Assembly: GCA_900142905.1 (NCBI GenBank)
Contig: FSRV01000002.1
Coordinates: forward strand, 62,001 to 126,000
Length of the DNA: 64,000 nucleotides
DNA from: Burkholderia sp. GAS332
Lineage (GTDB): Bacteria > Pseudomonadota > Gammaproteobacteria > Burkholderiales > Burkholderiaceae
Direction: 5' to 3'
Under the pieces are notes generated by a model. The model ran no database searches. It was not told where the DNA came from and saw only the letters and a program-made list of their open reading frames with translations. This document shows, piece after piece, positions 42,245 to 51,943 of this stretch (within the stretch, counting starts at the first letter, position 1; each line of letters starts with the position of its first letter). Position numbers and translations under genes: made by a program.

Positions 42245-43402
42245 ATGAAAAAGTCGCTTCTCACTCTGGCAGCATTGGCAACGTTCGCAGGCGCAGCACA
42301 GGCACAAAGCAGCGTCACGCTCTACGGCATCGTCGACGCTGGTGTCCTCTACAGTAACAACATTGGCGGCCAAAAGCTTTACGGAACGAGCTCCGGTAAC
42401 TTGCAAGGCAGTCGCTGGGGCCTGCGCGGAACAGAAGATCTGGGCGGTGGCCTGAAGGCGCGGTTCGTATTGGAGAACGGCTTCAACAATTTTTCAGGCC
42501 GCCTGGGTCAAGGTGGCGATGAATTTGGCCGTGAAGCTTTTGGCCTGTCGTCGCAGTTCGGTTCGGTCACGCTAGGTCGCCAATACGACTCAGTGGTTGA
42601 ATACACGGGCGCGCTTGAGGCCGCTAGCCAGTGGGCAACGTTCTACGGCGCACACCCGGGCGACTTGGACAACTTGAGCAACACGAATTGGACGAACAAT
42701 TCCATCAAGTACGTGAGTGCGAATTATGGTGGCATCAAGTTCGGCGGGTTGTACAGTCTGGGCGGCGTCGCCGGCCAGTACAATCACAACCAGATCTGGT
42801 CGGGTGGTGTGGGCTATGCAAAAGGTCTGTTGACGTTGGGCGCCGCTTACTTAAACGTCAAAAACCCGAACTTTTCGTTCTTCGGTGACGACCCGAGGTC
42901 ATCGACGACTGGCAGCAACATGACGGGCTCGCAAGTGTACTCAGGTTTTGCTTCGGCCAAGACGCAGCAAGTGATTTCGGCGGGCGGAGCATATACGTTC
43001 GGCCACGTAACCGTCGGAGGCACGTACAGCAATACGCAATTCAAGGGTCTCGGGCAAACGGCAGTAACCGGACAGCCGGATGGCTCGGCGACGTTCGGCA
43101 ACGCCAAGTTCCACAACGCCGAACTCAACTTCAAGTATCAGTTGACCCCGGCATTGCTGCTCGGCGCCGCGTATGACTACACGAAGGCCTATAGCGTCGC
43201 AAACGAAAAGATCCATCAAGGTATGCTCGGAGTGGACTACTTTTTGTCAAAGCGAACTGACCTGTATGCCGATGGCATCTATCAGCACGCGTCGGGAACG
43301 AATTCGGTCGGTGGCACGGCTACCGCGCAGATCAACGGCCTTACCGCTTCAAGCACGTCGAATCAATTCGCAGCGATCGTCGGTATTCGTCACAAGTTTT
43401 AA
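42245..43402 (+). CDS. Outer-membrane porin, OmpC-like (Gram-negative porin family)
   Basis: The product has 385 residues. The signal peptide MKKSLLTLAALATFAGAAQA ends before QSSVTLYGIVDAG, the standard mature start of Burkholderiaceae general porins. GSRWGLRGTEDLGGGLKARF and the terminal VGIRHKF, with the C-terminal Phe needed for outer-membrane assembly, complete the family pattern of a 16-strand trimeric porin. ATG 42245 has no evident ribosome site (GATCTGCAGATCTA precedes it), and the upstream DNA is a gene graveyard, so expression may be affected or the native leader lost. Confidence 0.93.
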   Translation: MKKSLLTLAALATFAGAAQAQSSVTLYGIVDAGVLYSNNIGGQKLYGTSSGNLQGSRWGLRGTEDLGGGLKARFVLENGFNNFSGRLGQGGDEFGREAFGLSSQFGSVTLGRQYDSVVEYTGALEAASQWATFYGAHPGDLDNLSNTNWTNNSIKYVSANYGGIKFGGLYSLGGVAGQYNHNQIWSGGVGYAKGLLTLGAAYLNVKNPNFSFFGDDPRSSTTGSNMTGSQVYSGFASAKTQQVISAGGAYTFGHVTVGGTYSNTQFKGLGQTAVTGQPDGSATFGNAKFHNAELNFKYQLTPALLLGAAYDYTKAYSVANEKIHQGMLGVDYFLSKRTDLYADGIYQHASGTNSVGGTATAQINGLTASSTSNQFAAIVGIRHKF

Positions 43403-44268
43403 CGGAAGCGACGAGAGTTGGTCTTCGCTCTCGGATTAGCCTTCGTATCCGGCTTTCATCTCCCTGTGCGCCAGAAGGACAGGGCGCAGTCTGTGAACGT
43501 CCGTTTTCGTAAAAGCCGAGTGTCTCAAACGGGGGCGCGTAAATGACCAGCATGTTCAATCCGACTGTCGGCTCTTCGGCAACGAGCGTCAACAGGAGAC
43601 ACTCGCGCCTGCCGCCCCAGGCAGACCTTGCCACCGCCCGCAGCATCGGGACAACATGGCCAACGACAGCTCCGAAACCGCCTTCGACCCCATCCCGCCC
43701 CAAGTTCGCTTCAGCATCCCACGGCAAGGCTGACAGTGACCTCCCTTCAATCTCCATAGCCGCCCACGGTTCCGGCCGCGTCGGTCCACTCCGCGGCTTC
43801 CTCCCTCGAGGCTTGTCCAACGCCTGCCCGCACGCGTCGTCGTGCGCTCACGCGGCAGCAGACAAGGGCAGGCGTCGAACAACGCTTAACGGGTAGTGAC
43901 CGTTGGTGTCTAGCGCAGACTGACACTCCTTCACTTGGAAGGAGCGGGTCAGGGAAACCGCCAAAGTCATCTACCCGGCGTAGCGTGCCGTGGAACAAGG
44001 GCACGCTCACAGGGCAGAAACCACCGCTTAAGCTGCCGGAAATCTGGGCGATCCGTGTTCTGCGCCAACTAGTTTGATCGGCGACGATGAAAGTCGCATC
44101 GGCGGCCGGACGGATCGCACCCTACAATCACCTCCATGTCCGCTGGATGCACCCGGCCCAGGCTCGAAAGCGCGCGCGCGTACTCTGCCGCAAGACCGCC
44201 ACCCGTGCACGAATCGGACAATCACCCCGTGCACTCGGTCCGCATTCGCTGCGCGTTAAGAGACGCTC
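43403..44268. other. 866-bp gap without a supported gene
   Basis: Several frames are open on both strands, but all have Arg/Pro/Ser-rich shadow composition and no ribosome site. A perfect 7-bp inverted repeat, CTCCTTC/GAAGGAG, lies at 43926-43944. Nothing was recognised as an insertion sequence. Confidence 0.5.
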
Positions 44269-46017
44269 ATGAGCAACCCATCTTCCAGCCCTGCATCCGG
44301 GCAATTAGACCGTGTCTCAGCGTGGAGCCTGATCAGACCGTACTGGGTCTCCGAGGAGCGCAGAACCGCATGGGGCCTGCTGATCACGATCATCGTCATG
44401 GACCTGCTCGTGGTCGGCATCAACGCCCGCTTGAACACGTGGAACCGCGATTTCTACAACGCGCTGGAAGGCAAGAACGTGCGCGATTTCCCGCAGCTGA
44501 TGCTGTTGTTCACCGCGCTCGCGTTCGCGTTCGTCGCGCTTTCCGTCTTTAACCGCTATCTGCGCCAGATGCTTGGCTTCCGATGGCGCCAGTGGCTGAC
44601 CACGCGCTATGTGCAGGAATGGCTGGGCGACGGCACCTTCTACCGCATCGAGCGCGACCGCCTCACCGACAACCCTGACCAGCGGATCGCCGTCGACCTC
44701 GAGTCATTCGCTAACACCACACTTTCGCTCACACTCGACCTGCTCTCGACGCTCGAAACACTCGTCTGGTTCTCAACCGTCCTATGGAGCACGGCGGGCG
44801 CGCTGGCCGTCGTGATTGGCGGCACGCCCGTCCAGATTCCTGGCTACATGCTCTGGGCCGCCATCGCCTATGCGATTGCCGGCTCAATCCTGACCAACAA
44901 GGTCGGTCACCCGCTTGTGTCGATCAACTACCAGATGCAGCGCGTCGAGGCGGATTTCCGGTTCGGCCTGATCCGTCTGCGCGAGAACGCCGAGCAGATT
45001 GCGTTCTACGACGGTATGCGAGCCGAGGCGTCGACCGCCCAGGACCTGTTCGGCCGGATTCGTGAGAACTGGTGGCGCGTGATGAAGTACACGCGGCGCT
45101 ATAGCTTCGTGCTCAATTTCTACGGTCAGATCGCCGAGATCTTTCCGATCGTTGTGGCGTCGCCGCGTTATTTCGCAGGTGCGCTCAGTTTCGGCACACT
45201 GATGCAAATCGCCGACGCATTCGGCTCGGTTAGCGATTCGCTTTCATGGTTCATCAACAATTACGACACGCTCGTCCAATGGCGCGCAACGGTCAACCGT
45301 CTGCGCGAGTTCAAGCGCGTGATGGAGCACCCTCATCTGAAGGAGTCCGTGTCGCCCGCCACCGAGCATGGCGGCATCAACCTGCACTACGTCGACGAGA
45401 GCCAGCTCGCCACGCACCACCTCACGCTTGCGCTGCCCAACGGCGAGACGCTTGCGAGCGTGCGCGACATCGTCGTCAAGCCCGGTTCGCGTTGGCTCGT
45501 GCGCGGGCCGTCCGGCTCGGGCAAGAGCACGCTGTTGCGCGCGCTGGCGGGTCTCTGGCCGTTCGGAAACGGCTCGATCGACGCACCGGTGAACGCGCAC
45601 ATGATGTTCATCCCGCAGCAGAGCTATCTGCCGGTCGGCGCCTTGAAGGCTGCGCTGACCTATCCCTCCGCAGCCACCGACTTCAGCGACGACGCATGTT
45701 GCGAAGCGCTGCGTCTATGCCGGCTTGAAGGCTACGTTGACCGATTGCACGAGTCCCAGCATTGGTGGCGCATTCTTTCGCCCGGCGAGCAGCAGCGGCT
45801 AGCGGTCGCACGCGTGCTGATGCACAAGCCTGACTACGTGTTTCTCGACGAAGCAACGAGTGCGCTCGACACGGAGAACGAGGTGTATCTGTATCGCCTG
45901 TTGACGGAACGATTGCCGAATGGGGCGATTGTCAGCGTCACGCATCGCAAGTCGCTGGCGAAGTTCCACCAGGAGACCCTCGATATCACGCGTGCGCGCG
46001 AGCAGACAGTGGCTTAG
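44269..46017 (+). CDS. Fused ABC transporter permease/ATPase, SbmA/YddA type
   Basis: The product has 582 residues. The membrane half (about 1-350) belongs to the SbmA/BacA-like ABC family, with NRYLRQMLGFRWRQWLT and INYQMQRVEADFRF. The ATPase half carries Walker A GPSGSGKST (about 417-425), signature LSPGEQQRLAVARV and Walker B YVFLDEATSALD. E. coli YddA and eukaryotic peroxisomal ABCD transporters share this layout; substrates include peptides, vitamin B12 or fatty acyl compounds, and are unknown here. It is a single gene, with an unresolved upstream region and a convergent HD-domain gene downstream. Confidence 0.9.
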   Translation: MSNPSSSPASGQLDRVSAWSLIRPYWVSEERRTAWGLLITIIVMDLLVVGINARLNTWNRDFYNALEGKNVRDFPQLMLLFTALAFAFVALSVFNRYLRQMLGFRWRQWLTTRYVQEWLGDGTFYRIERDRLTDNPDQRIAVDLESFANTTLSLTLDLLSTLETLVWFSTVLWSTAGALAVVIGGTPVQIPGYMLWAAIAYAIAGSILTNKVGHPLVSINYQMQRVEADFRFGLIRLRENAEQIAFYDGMRAEASTAQDLFGRIRENWWRVMKYTRRYSFVLNFYGQIAEIFPIVVASPRYFAGALSFGTLMQIADAFGSVSDSLSWFINNYDTLVQWRATVNRLREFKRVMEHPHLKESVSPATEHGGINLHYVDESQLATHHLTLALPNGETLASVRDIVVKPGSRWLVRGPSGSGKSTLLRALAGLWPFGNGSIDAPVNAHMMFIPQQSYLPVGALKAALTYPSAATDFSDDACCEALRLCRLEGYVDRLHESQHWWRILSPGEQQRLAVARVLMHKPDYVFLDEATSALDTENEVYLYRLLTERLPNGAIVSVTHRKSLAKFHQETLDITRAREQTVA

Positions 46018-46104
46018 ACACGGCCGCCGAATGGCCGCAGTGGCCTATTAACGGCGGAATCCAGAAAGTAGGCACAGCGGCGGTCGGTCGGCCATTGCTG
46101 ATAC

Positions 46105-46701
46105 TCAGGCCATTTTGTCGAATGCGGCTTTGTACAGGCTTCGCTTCGGCTCGGCAAACACGCGCTGCACCATTGGTTCGAAGAACTCTAGCGGCAGCGT
46201 TTCTGCATTCGGATCGAAGGCCGCTGCGTCATATTTCTCGCAGAAGTGCGCGGTACGTTTGAACAGCTCCGGCACGTCGCGGTACTGATCGCGCTGATTG
46301 CGGTCCATGCCCATGTGGTGGAAGAAGTAATACCCCTGGAAGATCCCATGGTGCTTGACCATCCAGTGATTTTCCGCGCTGACGAAGGGCTCCAGCAGCA
46401 CGGCTGCCACGTCGGCATGGTTGTAACTGCCCAGCGTATCGCCAATGTCGTGCAGCAGCGCGCAGACCACGTATTCCTCGTCTTGGCTGTCGCGATGCGC
46501 CAGCGTGGCAGTTTGCAAGCTATGCGTCAGACGATCGACAGGAAAGCCGCCAAAGTCGCCATTCAACAAGCGTAGATGGTCCAGCAGGCGGCCAGGCAGT
46601 CCTTTGGCGAACGGCCCAACCTCACTCCCGATGATCGCCCAATCCTGCTCGGTGCCCTCGCGCATATGGCGGAATGCGGCGCACTGTTGATTGTGTTCCA
46701 T
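46105..46701 (-). CDS. HD-domain protein (hydrolase or PhnZ-like oxygenase)
   Basis: The product has 198 residues from ATG 46701; a longer frame to 47070 overlaps the divergent LysR gene and is not real. The HD core includes RLTHSLQTATLAHRD, VVCALLHDIGD with the His-Asp pair, and NHADVAA. The pattern fits small metal-dependent HD proteins, either phosphohydrolases or di-iron oxygenases such as PhnZ; the sequence alone does not decide. It is divergent from a LysR gene that probably controls it, with 102 bp between the starts. Confidence 0.85.
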   Translation of the reverse strand: MEHNQQCAAFRHMREGTEQDWAIIGSEVGPFAKGLPGRLLDHLRLLNGDFGGFPVDRLTHSLQTATLAHRDSQDEEYVVCALLHDIGDTLGSYNHADVAAVLLEPFVSAENHWMVKHHGIFQGYYFFHHMGMDRNQRDQYRDVPELFKRTAHFCEKYDAAAFDPNAETLPLEFFEPMVQRVFAEPKRSLYKAAFDKMA

Positions 46702-46803
46702 GGAACGGCTCCTTCTCTGTGTGATTGGAGCTTCATTATTTGAGCGAGGGCGATATAAAATCCAATAACTGGAAAGTCCATATCCATAACTCCAGGGAAT
46801 GGC

Positions 46804-47697
46804 ATGATTGATGGCGACCTGACCTACTTCCTGACCGTCGCGAGTACCGGTACGCTCGCACGCGCCGCCGAACAGCTGGGCATTTCTCAGCCGGCCGTAA
46901 CCAAGGCCATACAGCGGCTGGAGCGCAAGGTGGGGGTCACGCTGGTCGAGCGCACCGCACGCGGCTCGGTATTGACCGAGGCGGGCAAGGTATTCCATAC
47001 ACGGGTATCGGGCGTGTCCATGCAGCTCGATAGTGCGCTGCAGGAAGCGCGCGATATTGGTGGAGGACACGCGGGCCTGCTGCGCATCGGTGCGACGCCG
47101 GCCACCACGAGTTTCGCGCTGCGCTCGCTGTTCCCAACGCTGCTGGTGGAGCGGCCCGCCGCACGCGTCAGTGTGACGACAGCGTTTGGCGACGTGCTAT
47201 TGGACGCCATCGACAAGCGTGAAGTGGAGTTGGCCGTTTGCCCGTTGCCCGAGACATTGGACGCATCCATGGTCAAGGAGGTGCTGTATGACGATCACTA
47301 CAGCTTGATGGTGAGCACCGGCCACCCGCTGGCCAAGCGGGAATGGGTCACGGTTGAGGATCTGGTGGACTGCGAATGGGCCGCGTCCAGTCGACAGGAA
47401 TTTGCACGTGTGCAGATCGAGCAAGCCTTTGCAAAACAGGGCCACCGGCCCATGCGCGTGGTGGCCGAGGCCAATAGTTTGGCCGCGTTGATTCTTATCG
47501 TATCCGCTACGCAACTGGTCAGCTTTATCAACGCGCGCGGCTTCGACCCTGGTCCCCTTCCGTTCGACGTTGTTGTGCGCCCGATTCAATTCGACGGCCT
47601 GGTGCGCCGGGTCGGCCTGATACGAAGGGCTGGCTACCTATCCCCGATCGCGCAACGCGCCCAGGAAATTTTGCGCAACGCAGCCCGGGGGTTGTGA
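46804..47697 (+). CDS. LysR-type regulator divergent from the HD-domain gene
   Basis: The product has 297 residues. The helix-turn-helix is TGTLARAAEQLGISQPAVTKAIQRLE (about 14-39), followed by a substrate-binding domain. The TKAIQRLERKVGVTL variant is seen in regulators of aromatic and small-molecule catabolism. The 102-bp gap to the HD-domain gene contains ATAACTGGA and ATAACTCCA as imperfect repeats. The effector is unknown. The next gene on this strand starts 231 bp later. Confidence 0.88.
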   Translation: MIDGDLTYFLTVASTGTLARAAEQLGISQPAVTKAIQRLERKVGVTLVERTARGSVLTEAGKVFHTRVSGVSMQLDSALQEARDIGGGHAGLLRIGATPATTSFALRSLFPTLLVERPAARVSVTTAFGDVLLDAIDKREVELAVCPLPETLDASMVKEVLYDDHYSLMVSTGHPLAKREWVTVEDLVDCEWAASSRQEFARVQIEQAFAKQGHRPMRVVAEANSLAALILIVSATQLVSFINARGFDPGPLPFDVVVRPIQFDGLVRRVGLIRRAGYLSPIAQRAQEILRNAARGL

Positions 47698-47928
47698 GCC
47701 TATACGCCTTGCAGGGGCTCGTTCGACGCTGGCGGGATATCGCCCATAATATCGGGGACACGCTGTACCGCGCGGATGACGTCGGGCATCGTGTTGCCGG
47801 GTTTTTCAGTGAACGGCGAGTTACGCGGTATGAGCCAACCCGCAACCCTTTCATCGGGAATCGTGCTGGGTGGAGTAACGTATTGGGACTCAATTTTTCG
47901 TCAGGTCAAAATGAGCTTTGAGGCGCTT

Positions 47929-50718
47929 ATGTCTACGGACACAGACACAACCACGGACGAACTCGTCGCCGGAATCGCCGATCGCATGGTCGAAGAAGGC
48001 CGGAACGTGTCCGCAGTGACCATTTGGCCGGAGATTCCTGGCGGTTCGATCGTTGCCATTGCAGCCGCGTTGCAGCGCTGGCGCGACGCGCGGCAGCCTG
48101 TCACGCCCCACGTGCAGGTTCAGGCCCGGCTGCCGGAGCAGATTGTCGACACCATGATGAGCGCCGCCGATCGGCTCTGGATGGCCGCCCAAGGCGAAGC
48201 CGACAAGGCGGTCAGTCAGCACCTGAGCGCCGTGAACCAGCACCTCGATACGGCCCGCGCGGAACGGGATGAGGCGCTTGCCGAGTATCAGAAGACGGTG
48301 GCGGAAGTCGAAACCGGGCGTGAGCGGCATATTGTGCTGACGAATGCGCTGGGCACCGCCGAGGATACGGCCGCGCGTCTCGCGGTGGAACTCGACGCGG
48401 CGACGGGTCGTGCTGAGGCTGGCGAGGCTCGAGCGGAGGAACTGGCGCAGCGTGTGTCGGTGGAAGAGGCCGCGCTGGAACACACCAAGGCTGAGCTTGA
48501 TGAGGAGCGTCACGCGCGCGGCGAGTTGGCCGCTGCGGTTGCCAGCCAAAACGATGAAATAGCACGGATGAAGCAGGAGCTCGACGAGGCGCGGCAGGAG
48601 ATCACCTCGTTGGGCTACGACTGTCAGGCGAAATCGGCCGAAGCGGATAGAGCGTTACAGGAGGCTAGCGAGGCTTCGTCGCGTGCAGACGCTGCTACGG
48701 CGCAGGCGAGCGAGAGCCTTGCGCGGGTTACCGCGCTGGAGGCTGAGCGGGATGAAGTGCGCTTTTCGCTCGAAGCCGAGCGCCAGACCAGTGCGGCGCG
48801 GAGCGAGGAAGCGTTGATTCAGTTCGACGAATTGCAGCGCGTCGGTCGGGAACTGGAGGCGGCGCGGGAGCAGGTCAGCGCGATCACGGAGGCGAAAGCG
48901 GCGGTGAGCGCTGAGCTGGCGCAGGTTTCGCAGGACGCGTCTGTCGCGATCGCTGAACTGGCCCGGGTCTCGCAAGACGTGTCTGCCGCGAAGGAGCGGT
49001 CTGAGGCCGCTGAACAGCGTGCGACGACGTTGGAGCAGCGTGTCGTCGAGGTCGAGCAGGCGAAGTCGGCTGAAGCGGAACGATGGGCGCAGGAATCCAG
49101 CGAGGCTTCATCGCGTGCGGAAGCCGCTGCGGCGCAGGTGAGCGAGAGCCTTGCGCGGGTCACCGCGCTGGCGGCTGAACTGGATGAGTCGCGTACTGCG
49201 CTGGCCGCAGAGCGCCAGACAAGTGCAGCGCGGAGCGAGGAAGCGGCGGTTCAGCTTAATGAGCTGCAGCGTGTGGGTCGGGAGCTCGAGGAGGCGCGTG
49301 TCGCGCTCGAAGCAGAGCGTCAGACAAGCGCGGCACGGAGCGAGGAAGCGTCGGTTCAGCTCAACGAACTGCAGCGCGTCGGTCGGGAACTCGAGGAGAC
49401 GCGCGTCACGCTCGAAGCTGAGCGTCAGACGAGCGCGGCACGGAGCGAGGAAGCGGCGGTCCGGCTCAACGAACTGCAGCGTGTGGGTCGGGAACTCGAG
49501 GCGGCGAAGGAACAGGTCAATTCCATGAGTGCGGCGAACACGGCCGCGATCGCTGAACTGGCTCAGGTTTCGCAGAACGCATCTGCCGTGAGCGCTGAAC
49601 TCGTCCAGGTCTCGCAAGACGCGGCTGCCGCGAAGAGGCGGGCAGAGACCGCCGAACAGCATGCGGTGTCGTTGGAGCAGCGCCTCGCAGAAGCCGAGCA
49701 GGCGAAGTCGGCCGAAGCGGAACGATGGGCGCAGGAATCCAGCGCGGTTTCATCGCGCGCAGAAGCTGCCACGGCACAGGCGAGCGAGAGCCTCGCGCGC
49801 GTCGCTGCGATTCAGGCGGAACTCGATGAGGCTCTCACTGCACTCGCGGCAGAGCGCCAGACAAGCGCAGTGCGGAGCGAGGACGCGGCGGCCCAACTCA
49901 ACAAACTGAAGCGCGTCGCCCGGGAACTTGAGGAGGCGCGCGTCGCGCTCGAAGCAGAGCGTCAGACAAACGCGGAGCGGAGCGAGGAAGTATCGACTCA
50001 GCGCAACGAATTGCAAGGCGTCACACGAGAACTCGAGGCGGCGCGATTCGCGCTTGAAGCAGAGCGCCGGACAAGCGCAGAGCGGAGCGGGGAAGCGTCG
50101 ATTCAGCGCGACGAACTGCAAGGCGTCACCCGTGAACTCGACGCAGCGCGGCAACAGGTCAACGCCATGACGGAGGCGAAAGCGGCCGCGAGCGCTGAAC
50201 TGGCCAAGGTTTCGCAGGACGCGTCTGCCACGAGGGAGCGGGCAGAGGCCGCGGAACAGCGTGCGGCGATGTTGGCTCAGCGCCTCGCAGAAGTCGAGAA
50301 GGCTCGCGTGGAAGAAGCGCGACGCGCCCAGCAACTTGCCATTCAAGCGGGCGAATCCGCGAAGGCCGAGGAAATCGCCGAGTTACAACGCCAGATATCG
50401 GCGCAGGCCAAAGCGCATGAGAAGGCCTTTACCGAGCTTCGCACGATTGCTGAACAGTGGGTCGAGCATGCCAAGGATCTGAAAGAACGACTCGGTTCGG
50501 CAAACGAGAAGCTATTGTTCATCGACTCACGCAGCACGGGAGAAGTGGCGCTTATTCGGAAGCTCTCGTCGGAACTTGAGCGGCTTAAGCCAGATAGTGA
50601 GTTGATATCCCGGGACACGCAGCAAAAGCTGATCGGCGCTTCGATGGCCGAGCGGCTTGCGCAGAAGGGCTATCGGTATGACCCGACGACGGCGGTTATG
50701 TCGAAAGTGGAGCGGTGA
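47929..50718 (+). CDS. KfrA-like DNA-binding protein with a very long coiled coil
   Basis: The product has 929 residues from ATG 47929, behind GAGG; ATG 47911 is an in-frame alternative. Residues 9-120 match the KfrA N-terminal DNA-binding domain (TDELVAGIADRMVEEGRNVS, then GGSIVAIAAALQRWRDAR). The rest, about 780 residues, is a continuous coiled coil of Glu, Ala, Gln and Arg. It contains tandem copies of a roughly 35-residue unit, so it is nearly three times longer than plasmid KfrA (about 340). KfrA proteins bind their own promoters and help organise or partition plasmids; a chromosomal version could organise DNA or resist phage. No partner gene is adjacent. Confidence 0.82.
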   Translation: MSTDTDTTTDELVAGIADRMVEEGRNVSAVTIWPEIPGGSIVAIAAALQRWRDARQPVTPHVQVQARLPEQIVDTMMSAADRLWMAAQGEADKAVSQHLSAVNQHLDTARAERDEALAEYQKTVAEVETGRERHIVLTNALGTAEDTAARLAVELDAATGRAEAGEARAEELAQRVSVEEAALEHTKAELDEERHARGELAAAVASQNDEIARMKQELDEARQEITSLGYDCQAKSAEADRALQEASEASSRADAATAQASESLARVTALEAERDEVRFSLEAERQTSAARSEEALIQFDELQRVGRELEAAREQVSAITEAKAAVSAELAQVSQDASVAIAELARVSQDVSAAKERSEAAEQRATTLEQRVVEVEQAKSAEAERWAQESSEASSRAEAAAAQVSESLARVTALAAELDESRTALAAERQTSAARSEEAAVQLNELQRVGRELEEARVALEAERQTSAARSEEASVQLNELQRVGRELEETRVTLEAERQTSAARSEEAAVRLNELQRVGRELEAAKEQVNSMSAANTAAIAELAQVSQNASAVSAELVQVSQDAAAAKRRAETAEQHAVSLEQRLAEAEQAKSAEAERWAQESSAVSSRAEAATAQASESLARVAAIQAELDEALTALAAERQTSAVRSEDAAAQLNKLKRVARELEEARVALEAERQTNAERSEEVSTQRNELQGVTRELEAARFALEAERRTSAERSGEASIQRDELQGVTRELDAARQQVNAMTEAKAAASAELAKVSQDASATRERAEAAEQRAAMLAQRLAEVEKARVEEARRAQQLAIQAGESAKAEEIAELQRQISAQAKAHEKAFTELRTIAEQWVEHAKDLKERLGSANEKLLFIDSRSTGEVALIRKLSSELERLKPDSELISRDTQQKLIGASMAERLAQKGYRYDPTTAVMSKVER
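48769..50169 (+). repeat. Tandem coiled-coil repeats inside the KfrA-like gene
   Basis: Seven copies of a unit LEAERQTSAARSEEA...LNELQRVGRELEEAR occur, some back to back and some separated by a longer linker (AELAQVSQDASA...EQAKSAEAERWAQESS) that is itself repeated about three times. Adjacent copies are nearly identical at DNA level, a sign of recent expansion by slippage or unequal crossover. Confidence 0.85.
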
Positions 50719-50761
50719 CTTTCCGCAGGCCATCGATACCGCCGGCCAGACCATCGAAGGC

Positions 50762-50783
50762 CGCCGGATCTTTTGATCCGGCG
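50762..50783. terminator. Hairpin between the convergent KfrA-like and porin genes
   Basis: CGCCGGATC, loop TTTT and GATCCGGCG form a perfect 9-bp stem. It lies between the stops of two converging genes and could end both transcripts, though only short T runs follow. Confidence 0.5.
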
Positions 50784-50815
50784 TTCTGCGCCGTCGTGCA
50801 GGCAAGTCATCCTGC

Positions 50816-51943
50816 TTACCATTTATGCCGAAGTCCGATCACCGCCGAGACTTGCGACTTGGTGGTGGACGGGGAAAGCGAATAGATCTGCGCGTACTGC
50901 GCGTCACCCGCGGCTCTCTGATAGATGCCGACGAGGAAGACATCGGTGCGCTTGCTGAGCAGGTAATCCACGCCGGTATTCACCTGATGCCACTTTGGAC
51001 TGTTGTCCTGCGGGTGGTATTGCCCTGTAGTGAAGATATACGCTGCGCCCAGAAGAAGCTGCGGCGTTATGTAGTCGGTCAGCGAAACCTCAAAATTCTG
51101 AAGCGTCAGGCGCGACGTGTCGACATAGTCGAATCGCGCGTTGGTATAGAGCAGCGATAAGCTCGCCGGTCCGAACGCGTAGGCGCCGCCCGCTCCATAC
51201 ATTCTCTGCTTGCTGACACCCGCATTGGTCGCCGGATTCGTGATGAACGGCGACGTGAAGCCATAGTCGTTAACCACCGCACCGTTCGTGTTATTGGCGT
51301 CGTTCGGTGTATTGACCTGCAGGTACGCCAGGCCGGCTGACAGCGGCCCGTTGCGATATTGCACCGCGGCGCTATAGGCGTTGTTGTCGGAGAAGCCGCC
51401 CGCCTTATTCGAGAAGCCGTAAAGCCCTTCAAACTGAAGACCTTTGTAGTCGATGCTCTTGTACTGAACCGCGTTGTTGATCCGGAACGTGTCGAATACA
51501 TTGTCGCTGTCGCCAATGTGTGCACCGTACGCCGCGAACTGACAGGCCGACGAGAATGTACACAGGGTTACCGCCTCGTCGTATTGACGGCCTAGCGTGA
51601 CCGTCCCGAGGGTATCCGACGACAAGCCGACAAAAGCCTGCCGGCCAAACTCACGGCCGCCCTGCGACAGTGCGCCAGTCCCCACGCTGTAGCCGCCTTC
51701 CAGCGTGAAGATGGCCTGCAGGCCTCCGCCCAGATCCTCTACACCCTTCATCCCCCAGCGCGGCGTCTGCATCGGGCCGCTCGCGAATTGCCACGTCGCG
51801 TGACCTTGCTTGTCGGCCCCTTTCTGGTTGTTCGCATAGACGATGCCGCTCGAGATCAGCCCGTACAGGGTCACGCTGCTTTGGGCGAATGCCGTCTGGC
51901 AGCACAAGGCCATTGAAGCGAGAACAAAGATGCGTCGATTCAT
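50816..51943 (-). CDS. Outer-membrane porin, OmpC-like
   Basis: The product has 375 residues from ATG 51943, behind AAAGGAAA; the frame to 51982 adds a non-signal-like leader. A signal peptide (MNRRIFVLASMALCCQTAFA) precedes QSSVTLYGLISSG, as in Burkholderia porins. Family blocks TPRWGMKGVEDLGGGLQAIF and FGRQAFVGLSSDTLGTVTLG are seen, and it ends IGLRHKW, an aromatic C-terminus as needed for assembly. It is related to the porin at 42245 but clearly diverged. It converges on the KfrA-like gene and faces away from the catabolic operon, for which it might provide outer-membrane uptake. Confidence 0.92.
   Translation of the reverse strand: MNRRIFVLASMALCCQTAFAQSSVTLYGLISSGIVYANNQKGADKQGHATWQFASGPMQTPRWGMKGVEDLGGGLQAIFTLEGGYSVGTGALSQGGREFGRQAFVGLSSDTLGTVTLGRQYDEAVTLCTFSSACQFAAYGAHIGDSDNVFDTFRINNAVQYKSIDYKGLQFEGLYGFSNKAGGFSDNNAYSAAVQYRNGPLSAGLAYLQVNTPNDANNTNGAVVNDYGFTSPFITNPATNAGVSKQRMYGAGGAYAFGPASLSLLYTNARFDYVDTSRLTLQNFEVSLTDYITPQLLLGAAYIFTTGQYHPQDNSPKWHQVNTGVDYLLSKRTDVFLVGIYQRAAGDAQYAQIYSLSPSTTKSQVSAVIGLRHKW

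Noticed and set aside
41374..42357. 327-codon plus-strand frame
   Set aside because: Composition changes along its length and it runs through pieces of unrelated families (SRPBCC, solute-binding protein) and into the porin gene in another frame; it is a chance open frame through decayed DNA.
43541..44000. Possible insertion sequence in the gap before the ABC transporter gene
   Set aside because: Open frames have no transposase motifs, and no matching terminal inverted repeats or target duplications were found by eye.
47694..47921. 75-codon GTG-started frame overlapping the end of the LysR gene
   Set aside because: No ribosome site of its own and no recognisable family; overlaps another open frame that leads into the KfrA-like gene. 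Could be real but not supportable.
48769..50169. Regular repeats that might be read as a CRISPR-like or satellite array
   Set aside because: The repeats are in frame within one long coding region, about 105 bases per unit, with no spacer pattern.
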